Below, piece by piece: positions 1 through 12,530 of a DNA stretch of 64,000 nucleotides. The DNA is from Metaphire vulgaris (taxonomy: Eukaryota; Annelida; Clitellata; Crassiclitellata; Megascolecidae). The notes beneath the pieces are model-generated. The model did no database searches, was not told the DNA's origin, and worked only from the letters and a program-made list of their open reading frames with translations. A program made the translations under genes and the position numbers. The stretch covers positions 14,061,089-14,125,088 of the forward strand of contig CM030847.1 in the NCBI GenBank assembly GCA_018105865.1. The letters are read 5' to 3'. Numbering within the stretch: position 1 is the stretch's first letter; each line of letters begins with the position of its first letter.

Positions 1-520
1 ACTCCTCTCTATCTTCAGCTTTTATCTTCAGGGCTGAATACTTGTTTTTTGCCTTAATGTCGAACATCCACTCCAGCATCGATGTCCTTGGTCGCCCTTT
101 CTGTGCTTTCCCATTTATCTTTCCTTCTAGTCAGGGTTTGATTTGTGACCTGGAGCAGTGGGGGGATATGTCGAGCTTGGGGGGATGTAGTTGTTGGGAA
201 ATGTAGCAGTCGGGGGATGTAGTGGTGGGGGATGTAGCAGTAGGGGGATGCAGTTGGGCAGTGAAGGGGGGGAAGATTCCCCCTTCCTCACCTACAAATC
301 GCGCCCTGCTTCTAGTACTTCTCTTAGTAGGTTTGATTCTTCTATCAGAACATGACCTATTCACTTCTTTTGTCTTGTACGAATAGTGTTAATTAGGCTT
401 TTCTTCTCTTCTATCCTCTTCCAGACTTCGTTTATTATTTTTTACGTCCAGCTGATTGTTTCCATTCTTCGCCAGATCTACATTTCGAATGCCTCTAATC
501 TCTTTATGTCTTCCTTTCTG
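1..520 (-). mobile_element. RTE-like LINE 3' fragment (broken)
   Basis: Read on the minus strand this encodes the basic C-terminus typical of RTE-type LINE ORFs (KGRPRTSMLEWMFD, then KYSALKIKAEDREEW). A near-identical copy lies at 49340-49610. This copy is split by the hAT MITE at 132-308. The edges are estimated from where similarity to the 49-kb copy fades. It lies in the intron 3' of the last visible ERG exon. Confidence 0.7.
132..308. mobile_element. hAT-type MITE inside LINE fragment
   Basis: Terminal inverted repeats are CAGGGTTTGATTTGT at the left and the complement of CAGGGCGCGATTTGT at the right. They are flanked by an exact 8-bp duplication CTTCTAGT (124-131 and 309-316). The interior is G-run rich, and no transposase is present. 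Removing it restores continuity with the LINE copy at 49 kb, which is strong evidence that it is an insertion. Confidence 0.85.
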
Positions 521-524
521 GAGC

Positions 525-703
525 AAGAAAGACAGAAAAAAGAAAGACAGAAAGTAAGAAAGACAGAAAGAAAGAAAGTAAGTAAGAAAGACATAACGAA
601 AGAAATAAAGAAAGACAGAAAGTAAGAAAGACAGAAAGAAAGAAAACGATACAGCGAGATAGAAACATGTATATAAAATTATATATATATATATATATTA
701 TAT

Positions 704-786
<83 letters not shown>
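525..786. repeat. Compound microsatellite (GAAA-rich, AT, AG)
   Basis: An AAGAAAGACAG-type purine array (525-645) is followed by a long AT run (about 678-755) and an AG run (755-785). It ends about 60 bp past the last visible ERG exon, in the intron. Confidence 0.9.
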
Positions 787-788
<2 letters not shown>

Positions 789-845
789 TGGTGGGCAGAA
801 GCATTAACAGAGCCGTTGTTTCGATGACCATTATTGACTACTAAC

Positions 846-1045
846 GCTGTTCATGTCGATTCCGTGCGTGTATGAGCGTGAATGTTGGTAGGACTCGATG
901 AGTCGATTGGCGAGAGGCTTAGGGATGAAGTGGAATCTGATGAACTCCTTGATGCTCGTCTGCATCTCCTGATATTCTTCGGTGCCCTGGTAGATCCTCA
1001 GCATTATCGACGAGACGTTTCCGAAGATCGCAGCGCTCATCAACG
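846..1045 (-). CDS. ERG exon: end of S6 and C-linker
   Basis: 200 bp, entered in phase 1 and left in phase 0. It starts after CTTAG and ends AACAGC before a GTTAG donor. The split codon rebuilds [11 protein letters not shown], the S6 activation-gate region, followed by the C-linker helices ([43 protein letters not shown]). Vertebrate ERG proteins continue into the CNBHD at this point. Confidence 0.93.
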
Positions 1046-3088
1046 CTAAGAAGAAGAAGAAGAAGAAGAAGAAGAGAATAAAAGCAAAACTACTGAAATA
1101 ATTCACTCCAGGCCTTGATACTGTCACTACACCAACCATCGACTTACAGTAGAGCCACTTTATTATCTTAAGGAATTTTAATGAAAATATTACATTTTAA
1201 CATCTTTTTATTTGTATTGAAGTCGGATTAAATTTTGCCATTATGCTCTGCGAGAATTTCCTTAGCGCAGTATGAGAATAATTTGTCAAATTAATTATTT
1301 TCAAATGTTTTTGGCTGCAATGCATGACTCTTTGCAATGCTGTGAAGACAAACGAGCACACGCACGCGCAGAAACACGCACACACATGCATGTGCATATA
1401 CAGTAGTCAGATAATAAGTACAGATTAATCCGAAATAAGACAGTCGTGCGTATAGTCAACCGCTGAGATCACGTGACACACAATTTTACAGAAACATTTG
1501 CTATTTGCCTGAGATTGTGAGGAAGATTTAAGAGCCTCGAATGTTTCTAATTGGCAGACATTTACATTGGAGCAGTTTCTAATAAAATCTTAATGCGAGA
1601 AAAATAACTCTCTAGCAGTGGCGTCAATCCCGTGAGGGTCCTTGGGTCGGACCCGAACAAAAATGTGGTCGTGAGGGTCCATAAGGCATTGGACTCTCGC
1701 AAAAATCTGAATAGATCTATATTGTACCGTTGTACGATTATTTAATAAATCGTTGCGTTGGGCAGATAATAGATATAATCAGCAAATGGTATTTTGGAAC
1801 ATTAATAAGTAATAAGAATTATGCTAAAAGAGTACATGGTGCACATGCAATAGCACCAGTTATCGCTTGATTCTTACTTACTTGGTTCTTACTTACTGGC
1901 ACAACAACAGGTGGACCCCAGGTTTAATCTAAACCGTTTCCGGGGGAAAATTGCCCTTTCCCCCGGAAATTTCAAATTCCCGCGGAAATTTTGGTATACT
2001 ATATCAACTTACAGCGCTCCCCAGGGCTCCTAGCTGACTTCCCCCGGCCTTGTCAGTCTCCACTCCCCCGGAGTTTAGGAGTCTAGATTGAACACTGGTG
2101 GACCCTCACAATTTTTACAACAGTTTGGCGCCTCTGCTCCCTACTACCCTAGCCTCTTGACAGCAGAAAGGAATCTGTGCTATATAGTGAGGCATATACT
2201 TACAGCCGAGTAGCATTGCGAATATGCTGAATATCTTCTCTGCGTTCGTAACAGGAGCGATGTTTCCAAACCCGACGCTCGTCAGTATCGTGTACGTGAA
2301 GTACAGAGACGTTATGTACTTGGAGTGTATGTCCGGTCCGCTGTTCGAATCGTTCCTCAGGTAAGGCATCCCGGTGACGTTGGCCAGGTGGTCCAACCAG
2401 CCGATCGGCGAGACGAGCGTCGGACGCTCGACGTAGGCGATGACGTAGAAGATGCACGCCAGCCAATGGGAGATGAGGACGAACGTTGCCATTAGCAACA
2501 GCAGTACCGCTGCTCCGTATTCGGAGAACTGGTCAATCCGTCGAGCGACGCGAAGGAGACGCAGAAGCCTCGCCGTCTTCAGCACTCCGGTCAACGTCAT
2601 CGTCTGTCACGCGAACACAACACGTGACATCAGATACACCTTCGACTTCTGTCACGTAACGACGACAAAGGTAGTATTATGATCGATCGAATGTTCGGCC
2701 GTGTGACGGCCTAACGTACGAGTGACCAGAAAATGACAGTAATTGGGTCTATAACTGACAGCTGAAAATGCAGGACGTAAACTAATTCGCAGCATAAAAT
2801 CTCGAAAATATGCAAAAGAGAGTCTTTCTCAGCTTCTTTTACAATGAAGCAGTATGCTGGAACCAGAGGACTCATCACGAAGCTGCTTAAGAAACGGGTT
2901 GGGAGACAGAAGCAGCACTTTTTCAGTGCAAGAGTTGTGGACAGATGGAATGAATTTAGATGAGAAGATAGTAATGGCTACGAGTGTGAATGGTTTAAAA
3001 ATAAACCTAAGTACTATAGGATACTAGATTTGGATGGGTACAACAGTGGCTCTCACACAGGGCAGACCCTTCAGAACCACTTTAAATC

Positions 3089-3149
<61 letters not shown>

Positions 3150-4963
3150 GCTATTACATTCTTTATTCGCCTGTTAATAGACAATAAGACAGGGCTATTC
3201 AGCTGCTATAATTAAGTGCAGGCCAAAGTCTTGAAATGGGGATCGCCGTGGGCCAGAGATCTAAGCCCCATCCTGGAAAGATCACCATTACAATGCAACT
3301 GAAGACATTTTCACGTGGAAACTTTAATAAACAGTAAAATGTTTACCTTTGGTTTATGCCTCTACGCAGTTTACGGTATCATAAATGTCTTGTAAACTTG
3401 TAACCACTGTAATGTAAACTTCTTTAATGAATAATTTAGATTTATTTTTGATAGAAATGTGCATATTTCAACTTCCCGATGGAATAATATCAATAAACGC
3501 TAGCATTCAAATTTAAAATATCATATACTGACATATTTAACAAATTGGCAGACTATTAGAAATAGCAATCAACAGTTCGATTGTTATGACATTCGCGCAA
3601 AACAATCAGAAAAGTCATAACATTGCAATATTTAATTAACGGGAAAAGTTGCATTTCCTTTTTTGAGCCAATTTGATAAAAGTTGGTTGCTGTGAAGTCA
3701 GACCAATTCTCGTGTAATCCCGCAGCCTTCCAGTGCTCAGTGAGCTCCGACTGTTTGTCTTGAAGGCATTCATTTGAAAAGCTTGATTCACGAATGAAAG
3801 TCGAACCAAGCATGGTGAGTATGAATACTTCAACTTTTCTAGCAATCGGAAACTGTTCCTGTTGAACTCTCTCGGACCAAACTTAAATTAAGGTTATTTA
3901 ACATACTGTTAATCTTTCGTTCGCTAGTAAACAATCGCGTCAAGCAATCTGTCTCCGGTTGTAATATAATGGCGGTTTTTTATATTGAGCGAGTTTAAAG
4001 TAAATATGACCACCATCGCATTACGGATTCACAGATTACTTTTATAGCACTAAGCCTTAGGACTTCACTTGTCCTTTACCGGTTTAAACACGAATAAACG
4101 TGTCTGGCTGGAATTTTCGCGTTATTAAGCGCTCAGCAGATCACTATTGTGGTAGACCTCCACGAGCCCCCAGTTGAATAGCTCTGGTATAAGACATAGA
4201 TAGTAACTTCCAGCCAATCAATTATGAAACGACGTCGTCTGATCAAGCTCCGCCCATTTCTAAATTACGTTGCCTAGCAACGATGATAAAATTACAACAG
4301 CGCTCCTCCAACGAAAACAGCGCGTTACGCTACGGCGAAGACGGTGCTAAGCTAAACACCAGATAGAAATAGACGGGTGAATAATAAAGAAACTGAGGAA
4401 GATTCTCTCGTTCGGGGACTTACTTCGCTGGTTCCGCTGCCGAACAGCAGCAGGTCGAAGGGCAGGGCGGCGACGGCGTCTATGAGGAACCAGCCCTTGA
4501 CGTAATGGACGGCGATCTTCTGCGGGTCGGTGATGACCTCTCCGTTCTGAAGACAGGTCGTTCGAAAGTTAATCACGATGTCGACGATGAAGATCAGGTC
4601 GACGATGAGGTCGATGATGACGAGAGGGTCGGTCTGGATGTGGGCGGCGTTCCTCAGGCGCACCACGGGGTCCTTGTTGAGCTTCGCCTTCGTGTAGTCC
4701 TCGTTTAGGAGGAACGCCGCCACATACGGGGTGAAGACGGCCGTGTAGAGGACGAGCAGCAGAGTGATCCAGTCCCAGACGGCCTTAAACGGTGAGTAGT
4801 GCAGGATGATGAATCGCGGCGCTCGGGCTCGACGGACGGAAGTCGTCATTCTCTCCGACGACAGGGAATCTTCCGGATCCCTCTGTTCCGTTCCTCCGTT
4901 TTGGGACTTCCTCTTCTCTGGACTTCGCAGTGGAATCGTCTCGGCCGAATCGTAGTCGCACTC
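846..4963 (-). CDS. ERG-type voltage-gated K+ channel, KCNH2/6/7-like (partial, 3 exons)
   Basis: This is the partial gene of an ether-a-go-go-related potassium channel, a plasma-membrane tetramer passing repolarising K+ current. Coding blocks on the minus strand are 4963-4424, 2603-2204 and 1045-846 (phases 0, 0 and 1, total 1140 bp, 380 codons). Together they give the end of the N-terminal linker, S1-S3, S4 ([14 protein letters not shown]), S5, the turret, the selectivity filter SVGFGN, S6 and the C-linker up to [12 protein letters not shown], rather than EAG or ELK, is indicated by [15 protein letters not shown] after S3, and [12 protein letters not shown]. The cyclic-nucleotide-binding-homology domain must lie left of position 846, beyond the edge. 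No start codon or PAS exon was found upstream. The introns are filled with repeats. Family assignment is very secure; the paralogue is not resolvable. Confidence 0.95.
1046..1076 (-). promoter_or_regulatory. 3' splice site with TTC-microsatellite polypyrimidine tract
   Basis: On the minus strand the acceptor TTAG is preceded by about eight perfect TTC repeats and then CTCT. The repeat itself is the polypyrimidine tract of the C-linker exon. Confidence 0.8.
1076..2203. other. ERG intron
   Basis: Apart from the MITE at 1919-2097 I see no coding or structured sequence. The donor on the minus strand is GTAAGT at 2203-2198. Confidence 0.7.
1919..2097. mobile_element. hAT-type MITE, TSD GTGGACCC
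   Basis: The termini CAGGTTTAATCTAAACC and TCTAGATTGAACACTG are imperfect inverted repeats flanked by an exact 8-bp duplication GTGGACCC (1911-1918 and 2098-2105). It has the same family style as 27542-27693 (CCGG/CCCC-rich interior). It lies about 107 bp from the ERG pore exon. Confidence 0.85.
2204..2603 (-). CDS. ERG exon: S4, S5, pore, S6
   Basis: 400 bp, phase 0 in and phase 1 out. It begins after an ACAG acceptor with [14 protein letters not shown], directly continuing GSGTSE of the preceding exon. It contains the arginine-rich S4, S5 ([19 protein letters not shown]), a turret with possible N-glycosylation sites (NVT, NDS), the pore helix and filter LTSVGFGN, and most of S6 ([12 protein letters not shown]). 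The donor is T|GTAAGT. All key pore residues are intact. Confidence 0.96.
2604..4423. other. ERG intron with ATT microsatellite
   Basis: It holds an (ATT)n tract at about 3091-3150. The remainder is unique-looking AT-rich DNA with no supported gene. Confidence 0.7.
4424..4963 (-). CDS. ERG exon: N-terminal linker, S1-S3
   Basis: 540 bp (180 codons), phase 0 at both ends. The acceptor is TTTCAG|GAG and the donor GAA|GTAAGT. The first about 45 residues are a charged linker ([20 protein letters not shown]...). Then come [13 protein letters not shown] (before S1), S1, a lysine/asparagine-containing S1-S2 loop, S2 ([18 protein letters not shown]) and S3 ([19 protein letters not shown]). The reading frame is open back through the splice junction, so at least one more exon must lie upstream. 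Confidence 0.95.
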
Positions 4964-5059
4964 CTGAAACAATTCGAAACCTTTATTTAGTGAGATTGAT
5001 AATAATTATTATTGCGATCGATCGCCGCCTACACATGACACACGACCAACGGCTGAATG

Positions 5060-5460
5060 GGTGACCGGAAGATTCGGGACGGAAAATTCGGTACCGGTTA
5101 TGGAAGATTCGGTACCGGAACATTGGGAACGGTATCTTCAGGATGGCAAATTCGGTTACATGTGTTAGACACTGGCTCTACCTCTCCCACCCCACCTCCC
5201 CTCCCCAACCCCAGGGTCCCTCTGGTTTTGGGTGGTGTCTATGCTTATGTATATGCCCCTTTATATTTAGGTAGAATATCTAAGTAGAATTTGGGTAGGT
5301 ATACTATTGATAATTTTATTCATTTTACTGATTTATACAGTTTTAGGATTAGGGTTAGGGTTAGAATTACGGTTATGGCTACTGATTTGTATGCCGAACA
5401 TGTACCGATTTATCCGGTACCGAATCTTCCACAAGTAAAATTTTGGTGCCGAATGTTCCG
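5060..5460. repeat. Inverted repeat rich in ATTCGGTACCGG
   Basis: TGGAAGATTCGGTACCGG near 5100 recurs as its complement near 5415 (CCGGTACCGAATCTTCCA), with further ATTCGG/GTACCGG words between and after. It is probably a foldback element; no protein is present. A short TTAGGG-like run sits inside at 5341-5366. Confidence 0.55.
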
Positions 5461-5512
5461 GGAACCGGTTGAATGCGAGGAACTTCTTCAGATCGCCCAG
5501 ATCGGCGGTCAG

Positions 5513-5886
5513 CAGGGGCGGTTCCAAGTTGGGGGTGACTGGGGATGCATCCCCCACCGGCGCAACAAAAATGCGTCTTCAATGGAAGATGATCGTCTAG
5601 ATGGATCATTAGCTTTGATGTATATCCACAAAGATATGGACATATCCATAGACAATGTCATCGACAAATTCGCTTCCAGCAATAGAAAACTCGATTTTGT
5701 ACTATGACTTTGTACAACCAGACTAAAATGGCTTTTATACATTGTCAATTCTGAACATTATATCTTATAAATCAAATCTACAGATTTCTTCTAAACCGTT
5801 TACATATAATTCCTTTGACAATTGGCAGCATCTTCCTAGAAATTCATTGCATCTCCCCACCAACAGTTCTTGGAAAACCGCCACTG
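5513..5886. mobile_element. hAT-type MITE (CAGGGGCGGTTCC family)
   Basis: It begins CAGGGGCGGTTCCAAG and ends CTTGGAAAACCGCCACTG, inverted repeats of the CAGTGGCGG type. Flanks share only GCGGT, so the target duplication has decayed. A second, interrupted copy in opposite orientation is at about 22115-25339. Confidence 0.65.
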
Positions 5887-6738
5887 GCGGTAATGGTATC
5901 CAGCCAATAAAGGTCAAAGCTGTTGAGCCCACTGTACCTCAGAATTTACTCGTTAAGCGTCTCAAGTGGCGCCACATAAATTGCTCATTTCATTGCACGC
6001 CATAGTCACTGGCTGTAGGCTAGTAAATGAGTGCCGTCAATGACGTTAATTTGACACTAACCCGTGCAGTTAAGACTGCCTAATAATTAAAATGATATAG
6101 TAAGTAATGATAGCTTTTAGCAATAAAGTTACAAAATTACATCGCTCTTTACTCCGCGTAATTCAGAAAATTAAAAAATTCATTTGCATCTTCTCGTCAT
6201 TTCAATTTTATCTTACAGTTTCCAAGTTAGACAGTAATTCGCAATAATTACAAAGCAGCTGGAGAGATTTAGTTTGACCTCGTTGTGCGACAAAAGACAC
6301 GGCTGTTTGGCCTCTCGTTCGTCGTTGTTCCTATTTGATGATGATGACGACGACGACCGATGATGACGCCTTCGTTTCTGCTTCATTTTTCTACCGTCGT
6401 TTTATGCCAAACAGCATTTCGTTCAGCCTATGATCCTCGACTATCCAATTATAATTATCCCTCAAGCACAAGACTTCACCTTTATGCCTTGCAGCATATG
6501 TCCATTTATGTGGCGCTGTCTGTGTCCTATTCAGAACCTATCTCAAATAGGCGCAGTTCCATAGCGTTGTAAATCATATAGCGCCGATTCCTCTACGCTT
6601 TCTCGTAGCATTCGACGCAACATATAGCCACGTTTCAGATGCATTAGAGGAACGCGCCTGTGCCTTCCTGAAATAGACAACAACTGGAGTTGACAACGTT
6701 CAATGCAAAATCTGCAGCTAAGGAAGGCAGAAGCACAG

Positions 6739-6777
<39 letters not shown>

Positions 6778-7416
6778 GGAGGGAGAAGATGGTGGAGACT
6801 CAGGTGAGGAGGGGAACAGGTGAAATTAAGGGGGGTTTGACTGAATGCCGCTATTATTGGACAGAGGACAATAGAAAGCCTTGTTGCTCGTATTTGTCAA
6901 TATTCCGTCTCAATTTGTACGCGTCTTTGGCCGCTCGAACAATCAATGTGATGCGAGCTTTCAACGCACCGTAGACTGCAGCGGACGCACTGTTTCCCCT
7001 CCCCCTCGCCGACACTGTTTAGCCCCCTCCCCCGTTCCTCCTAGGCGCTGTTCCCATGCAGCGAGGAAAACTTTCGAGGAGCGGCGGAGGGTATGGAGCG
7101 CTGAGCTGTAATCAGAGGGTTCCGTAATCACTGAACTACTCTGGTTCGTCCATTTTAAGATCTCTAGGAAAGAAGCATTCGAGTGTCAGTTAATTTCGAC
7201 ACTGTCAGCAACAGGGCAGCGCTGACCTCTGTCAAGACGTCGGTGGATCAATTGCCAGGTTTCATGTCGACCGACAAAAGACATTTTTTTCTGTGATGGC
7301 GCCCTGTCAATGCCAAAGTCTTTGTCGAGCGCCTACCCGAAGACCGCGCTCGTAGGGCGGCGCTGGTCTCCGTTTTCAAGAACCTCAACCAGGCGTTCAA
7401 TATAGGCCTACCTCCA

Positions 7417-7643
7417 GTGGCGGCTCCAAGAATTCTTGGCGGGGGAATGCAATGAATTTCTAGGAAGTTGATGGGGGATGCGATTAAATCCCGAAAAAGG
7501 TTGACAAACAAAAAAGGTCATTAGCAGTGCTTTGTTTTGGCCAGTAGGCTAAATAATGAAATAAGTCTTGCCGAAAAAGGCTTAAAAGGCTGAGAAGCAA
7601 AGAAGCTCGGTGGGTGATGCATCCCCAGCGTGGAACCGTCCCT
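7417..7643. mobile_element. hAT-type MITE (CAGTGGCGGCTCC)
   Basis: It starts CAGTGGCGGCTCCAAGAATT and ends GTGGAACCGTCCCTG, close to the ends of the element at 38181-38469. Flanking sequence shows no exact duplication. It abuts the LINE fragment at 7644. Confidence 0.6.
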
Positions 7644-9005
7644 GTCTACCACGGATGCGGGACCAGTGAATCGCTTGGCTTGCTTTTTCAGCAAAATCGC
7701 CACTACGTTGAATGATGCTAATCCGGTCCGTGAGGATAAGCTCCGCATTGGTAATGAAGTCGTACCAGCGAACTCCAAGGATCTGGCGTTGGCACCTCAT
7801 ATGGAAGGCTTCCAACTCCCTTAGTTCCGAGGCGAGTAAGGTCCAGGTGTCGGCCGCGTAAAGTAGAACGGACAGGACAAGTGTCTGGTGCAGACGGGGC
7901 TTGATGACCAGAGAGAGAGAGACGTCTGTCCTGCCAGATATTATGCAGGGAGAACACGGCTGTAGAGGCTATAGGGTAGTAAGGTGATACGTCTGGCCAG
8001 GTCTTGATGACAGTGTCCATTGCAGAACTGAACGCTACCAACCATGGTTGAGGGGCAGTGTTTATTCTAGCCACCTTGACATGTGGGGGAGTTTGAAATG
8101 TTTGGGGGAGAAGGTTTGTCTGCCCAAAAACCTTGACGAGCAAAAAAAGGTCATCACATCCTTCCTTTTCTTTCAAATACTCTTCTATATGGTCATATCC
8201 TTCTCTTTTTCCCTCTCCAAAATAAAAAACCCTCTCGTCACACTTTGGGTGGGGGAATTTCCATCCCCAATGCAACATATAGAACTTTAGGGGGAATTTT
8301 CAAACTTTGGGGGGAATCCCCCAAAGGGCCTAGAATAAACACTGGTTGAGGGGGCTGTGATCCACATCCTACTGTAAGTTCCGTAACTTGGTTTTAGTCC
8401 AGGAAACCTCAAACTAAGTGGAGCAGAAGCGTGACTGAAACTAGAGAGGTATTCAGAGGCATTGCTAGCAGAAGGTAGAAACAGAGTTGTATCATCTGCG
8501 TAGACCAGGTCTGTGAAGCGGTGTGACCCAACGCTAATGCCATGGTTCACAGACATGTGATCTAAGATCCAGTCGATGGCAATGCAGAAGAGGATTGGTG
8601 AGAGTATACAACCCTGTCTCACACCAGATGTAATTGAGAATCGAGCTGAGAGATTTTGACCGACCCGGATGCTAGCTCCCGTATTCTGGTGTAAATCTTC
8701 TATCAGACGAAGTAAAATATCTGGAATTCCTTTAGCGCGCAATGTTTTCCATAAAGCGGTCCGATCCACCGAATCGAATGCAGCCTTAATGTCCAGATAG
8801 GCCACATTCAGAGGGAGGTCGAACTTCCGTGTAACTAGGAAAGGAGTCTTAAAGCTAGGATGGCGTCAATGGTGTATCTGCGAGGGGGGGGGGGTAAATC
8901 CAGACTGTTGTGGTCTACGGGTCTTGAGGAGTAATGGCTGAACACGGGAGAGCAGAATATGGGCAAATACCTTCCCCGGTATTGATAGTAGATCGGTAAT
9001 TTTCA
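7644..9005 (-). pseudogene. Non-LTR retrotransposon reverse transcriptase remnant
   Basis: Minus-strand coding pieces are colinear with a LINE reverse transcriptase. Near 9000 is KITDLLSIPGKVFAHILL and PQQSGFT. Then 8805-8350 carries AYLDIKAAFDSVDR, SGVRQGCILSP and the catalytic YADDTTLF. At 8000-7650 is the 3' region with FHMRCQRQILGVRWYDF and TNAELILTDR. Frames shift several times, and a hAT MITE (8056-8344) splits it. It is non-functional. Clade not assigned; motifs are of the GVRQGC type common in I-like LINEs. Confidence 0.85.
8056..8344. mobile_element. hAT-type MITE nested in LINE
   Basis: The termini CAGTGTTTATTCTAG and CTAGAATAAACACTG are perfect inverted repeats, flanked by GTTGAGGGG at both sides (8047-8055, 8345-8353). 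The same family is at 19983-20157 in opposite orientation (shared TTTGGGCAGACAAACC-like interior). Excision restores LINE coding continuity. Confidence 0.88.
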
Positions 9006-10146
9006 CATTCCAAGTTTGAGCCATGATTCCCTTTATATAAGGAAACTTCGGGGTCTTACAATTCAGACGAAAACGGAAATGTCTCGATGTCTATGAGGTT
9101 GTGGAGGAACACAGAAACTAAAAGTCGTAGGGTGTAGTTTTTTAGTTTAAGACGTGAGCAATCGAGGCTGCAAAGTATGCACAATTGCACAATGCACATA
9201 GACACCTTTTTATATTTTTATACGACAGAACATTGTTGTCCATTGTCCTGCCAAATAGGTTTCCTGAAATCACGAGCATTACGCCACCTTTTATATAATT
9301 TTGGCTTCTGCAGTGGTAATAGTCCTTAATCGACACGACGGACGGAGGACATCTTGAGTTACAGTATTATATTCGAGGAAGACTCTTTGCTCTGTAACAG
9401 GATTTCAGATCAAAGACAACCTAGCTATCGGTAAACGCTCTAATTGTTATTTTGCTCGTTCGTTCTGTAGGCATTTATGGAACATTTCTAATTGCAGGTC
9501 TTCTCAAATTTTTAGACTTTCAGGAATAGAGTCGTGACAATTGTGAAGTCTGAGAGAGAAATGGTGCGATTTTTTTCATACCCAGCTAAGCTTCGTCGGT
9601 CTTCGCGCACATGATTTGTGGACCAGTTGAGTCTTCATGCTCTCTTAGTTGCGACATCTGGCGAATATTGACCGCATCTATAGACAAAGGCCGATTCACA
9701 GTATTCTTCAACAGTTTTCTTTAAATTCAAAGTATTTGAACAACCAATCAATCCGCTTTAAGATCCTATGACAAATGATGGCATTTCGTTGAGTGGACCT
9801 TGTTGCCTCTCGCGGGCGCGTCGCATATTTAAAGTTGGGAGTCGTTGTTTTGGCATAATGCACCTTGTCGAATCGATTGGTGGCCCGGCCTAATCGTCCG
9901 CTGCTCTGCGGATCATTAGCGCTGCTTCTCGAACAGTCGCTGCATATAAATGACAGAATGCATCTAGAAGATCAATACTGCCTCTTTCTCCGGCTTAAAG
10001 TCACCACGATTATTTTTATTGGGGAGAAAAAATGTCTCTCGCAAAATGTCCACCGCCCGAAGGAAATGGTTGGAAATTAATTCTACCTTGAATCATTTTT
10101 GTCCTGTACATTTAAAAACAGAACCAAATCTGACCGCAGAAGAGCA
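9006..10146. other. Gene-free stretch
   Basis: I see no coding, RNA or mobile feature that I can support here. Confidence 0.5.
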
Positions 10147-10391
10147 CAGTGGCGGCTCCACATGGGAGACGGGGGGGACCCGTGCCCCATATTGAATGCC
10201 TGGTTTCCCTGTGGGCCCCTCTGTTGGGACCCTATACTTGCTACTACATACCTTCTGTTGGGATCCTATACTTACTTTTGGGACCCTGTATACTTACTAC
10301 TACATACCCATCAACAGATTGTTGGCCCCATGCTTAGAAGATGTCACCCCAACGTCCCCCTACTTGCCAAATCCTCCGCGAGCCGTCATTG
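10147..10391. mobile_element. hAT-type MITE (CAGTGGCGGCTCC), weak TSD
   Basis: The left end is CAGTGGCGGCTCC. The right end CTTGCCAAATCCTCCGCGAG matches the inverted start of the copy at 21380-21534. The interior has short repeated CTATACTTAC units. No clear target duplication. Confidence 0.55.
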
Positions 10392-11944
10392 AGGCATGCA
10401 GATTGATTGTCCGCCTTCGCTCTATTCTGGGTTGGTCACTCATCCAAGTACTAACCGCGCTCGACGTTGCTTAACTTCGTTGTTCTGAATAAGCAGCTAC
10501 TACTGTACTACAGAAGACACCTTCTGTCGAGACTTAACACTGTCTGTACTGAAGACCCTGCATAGGCCTATATCTGTTTGCAATTGCACCTTCGTAACTC
10601 TTCGGAACACTTTGATATCATACAGTACCCAACTAACGCGTCCCAATTGTACCCAGGATCAGATTGCATCGATAAGATCAATGCGGCCTCTTAAAGTCAC
10701 GATTATTTTTATTCTGAGATGGTCAGCCATCCAAGTACTAACCGCGCTCGACGTTGCTTAACATCGTTTTTCTGACGGGAACCGGTTGCACAACGCCAGG
10801 TAGACCGATCTGTATGGTATCTACTGCATATAACTGTCTATGCTTCTTGCGTGTACTCAGCTCTTACTCTCGATGGAAGTGCCTTATTTTTCTGTCTCTC
10901 CCCTGGACCACTGAAACTCATGCAGCAACAGATTTTCAAGTTTAAAAAGACCTTCTCTGTATCTGTCTGTCTGTCTGTCTGTCTCTGTCTGTCCGTCCGT
11001 CCGTCTGTCTGCTCTTTCTCTTTCTCTAGACCCGCGTTTTACCTTCGCAACTTTACGCTGTTACTAATTTTATCGACGTCTAAGAGATGAACGGCTCGGT
11101 TGGCCGCCAGCACCGCAACTCTATTCTGGGTTGGTCACTCATCCAAGTACTAACCGCGCTCGACGTTGCTTAACTTCGTTGTTCTGAATAAGCAGCTACT
11201 ACTGTACTACACACCAAAGCGTTATATAAATGTAGGCCTACGAAATTTTACACTGTGTAGGCCACCACCTTATGTTTATATTAGACTAAGCCAAGGTGAG
11301 TTTCCCGTATGTAATTATTATGTCAGGCTTCAATTGCTATCCTCATTGTGCTAAATATTTGATTTCAGTTGTTATATTTCCTAAGTTATTTTTGTCACGG
11401 CATGAATTGGCACTTAACCTACGGAGACGGGATTACCAAGAACAATTCAACGAACGACTGCAAAATACATCTACCGCACTGCAGCCGCGCAGATGTCTAC
11501 CCCCTCTCCTCCCCGGTCCCTACCCCCACCCCCACCCCCTCCCAGGTCAAATGCTTTATAACCGCTGGTTGTCCGTTGATTGGATTCTGTAAATACTTTG
11601 CGCTGAGACAACGCTGAAAGCAAACGCAACGACATTCTGAAAACAGAGCTGAAAACTGGTCACAGCATTTGAAGCACCACTTTCCACTTCTTGGACATAC
11701 ACCGTTAGGCGCTTTAGTCGTGCTGATCAGTTGTTGTTGGTGGGGGGGGCGGAGTTGTGTGGTCCACCCGAGGTGGGTGATGACGGGAAACAGCGATAAC
11801 GACCTTAGTAACCAAGCAGGCCAATCAGACCCCACCCCCACCCCCACCCCGTTCGCCACTTCTGTAGCGTTTGACTGCCATAGACGACGCGACGAAGCCA
11901 AGCCGCTGGCCTTTCTCCTGCATGGTCTCCGCCGCTGTTCATGT

Positions 11945-11945
<1 letters not shown>
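10392..11945. other. Locally repeated, gene-free DNA
   Basis: The segment GGTTGGTCACTCATCCAAGT through GCTTAAC occurs at about 10432-10473 and again near 11130-11172, with a variant at 10719-10762. This indicates a short dispersed or duplicated repeat. A CTGT/CCGT microsatellite lies at 10965-11010. No gene is recognised. Confidence 0.55.

Positions 11946-12530
<585 letters not shown>

Larger units (their letters stand above)
4964..7416. other. ERG upstream region, no exon recognised
   Basis: This stretch should carry ERG 5' exons or promoter, but I recognise none on either strand. It contains a GGTACCG-rich inverted repeat, a hAT MITE (5513-5886) and a CAGA microsatellite near 6740. Confidence 0.5.

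Noticed and set aside
5341..5366. Telomere-like TTAGGG repeats
   Set aside because: Only about two imperfect units inside an inverted-repeat element. A similar short run at 40205 is also isolated. Not a telomere.
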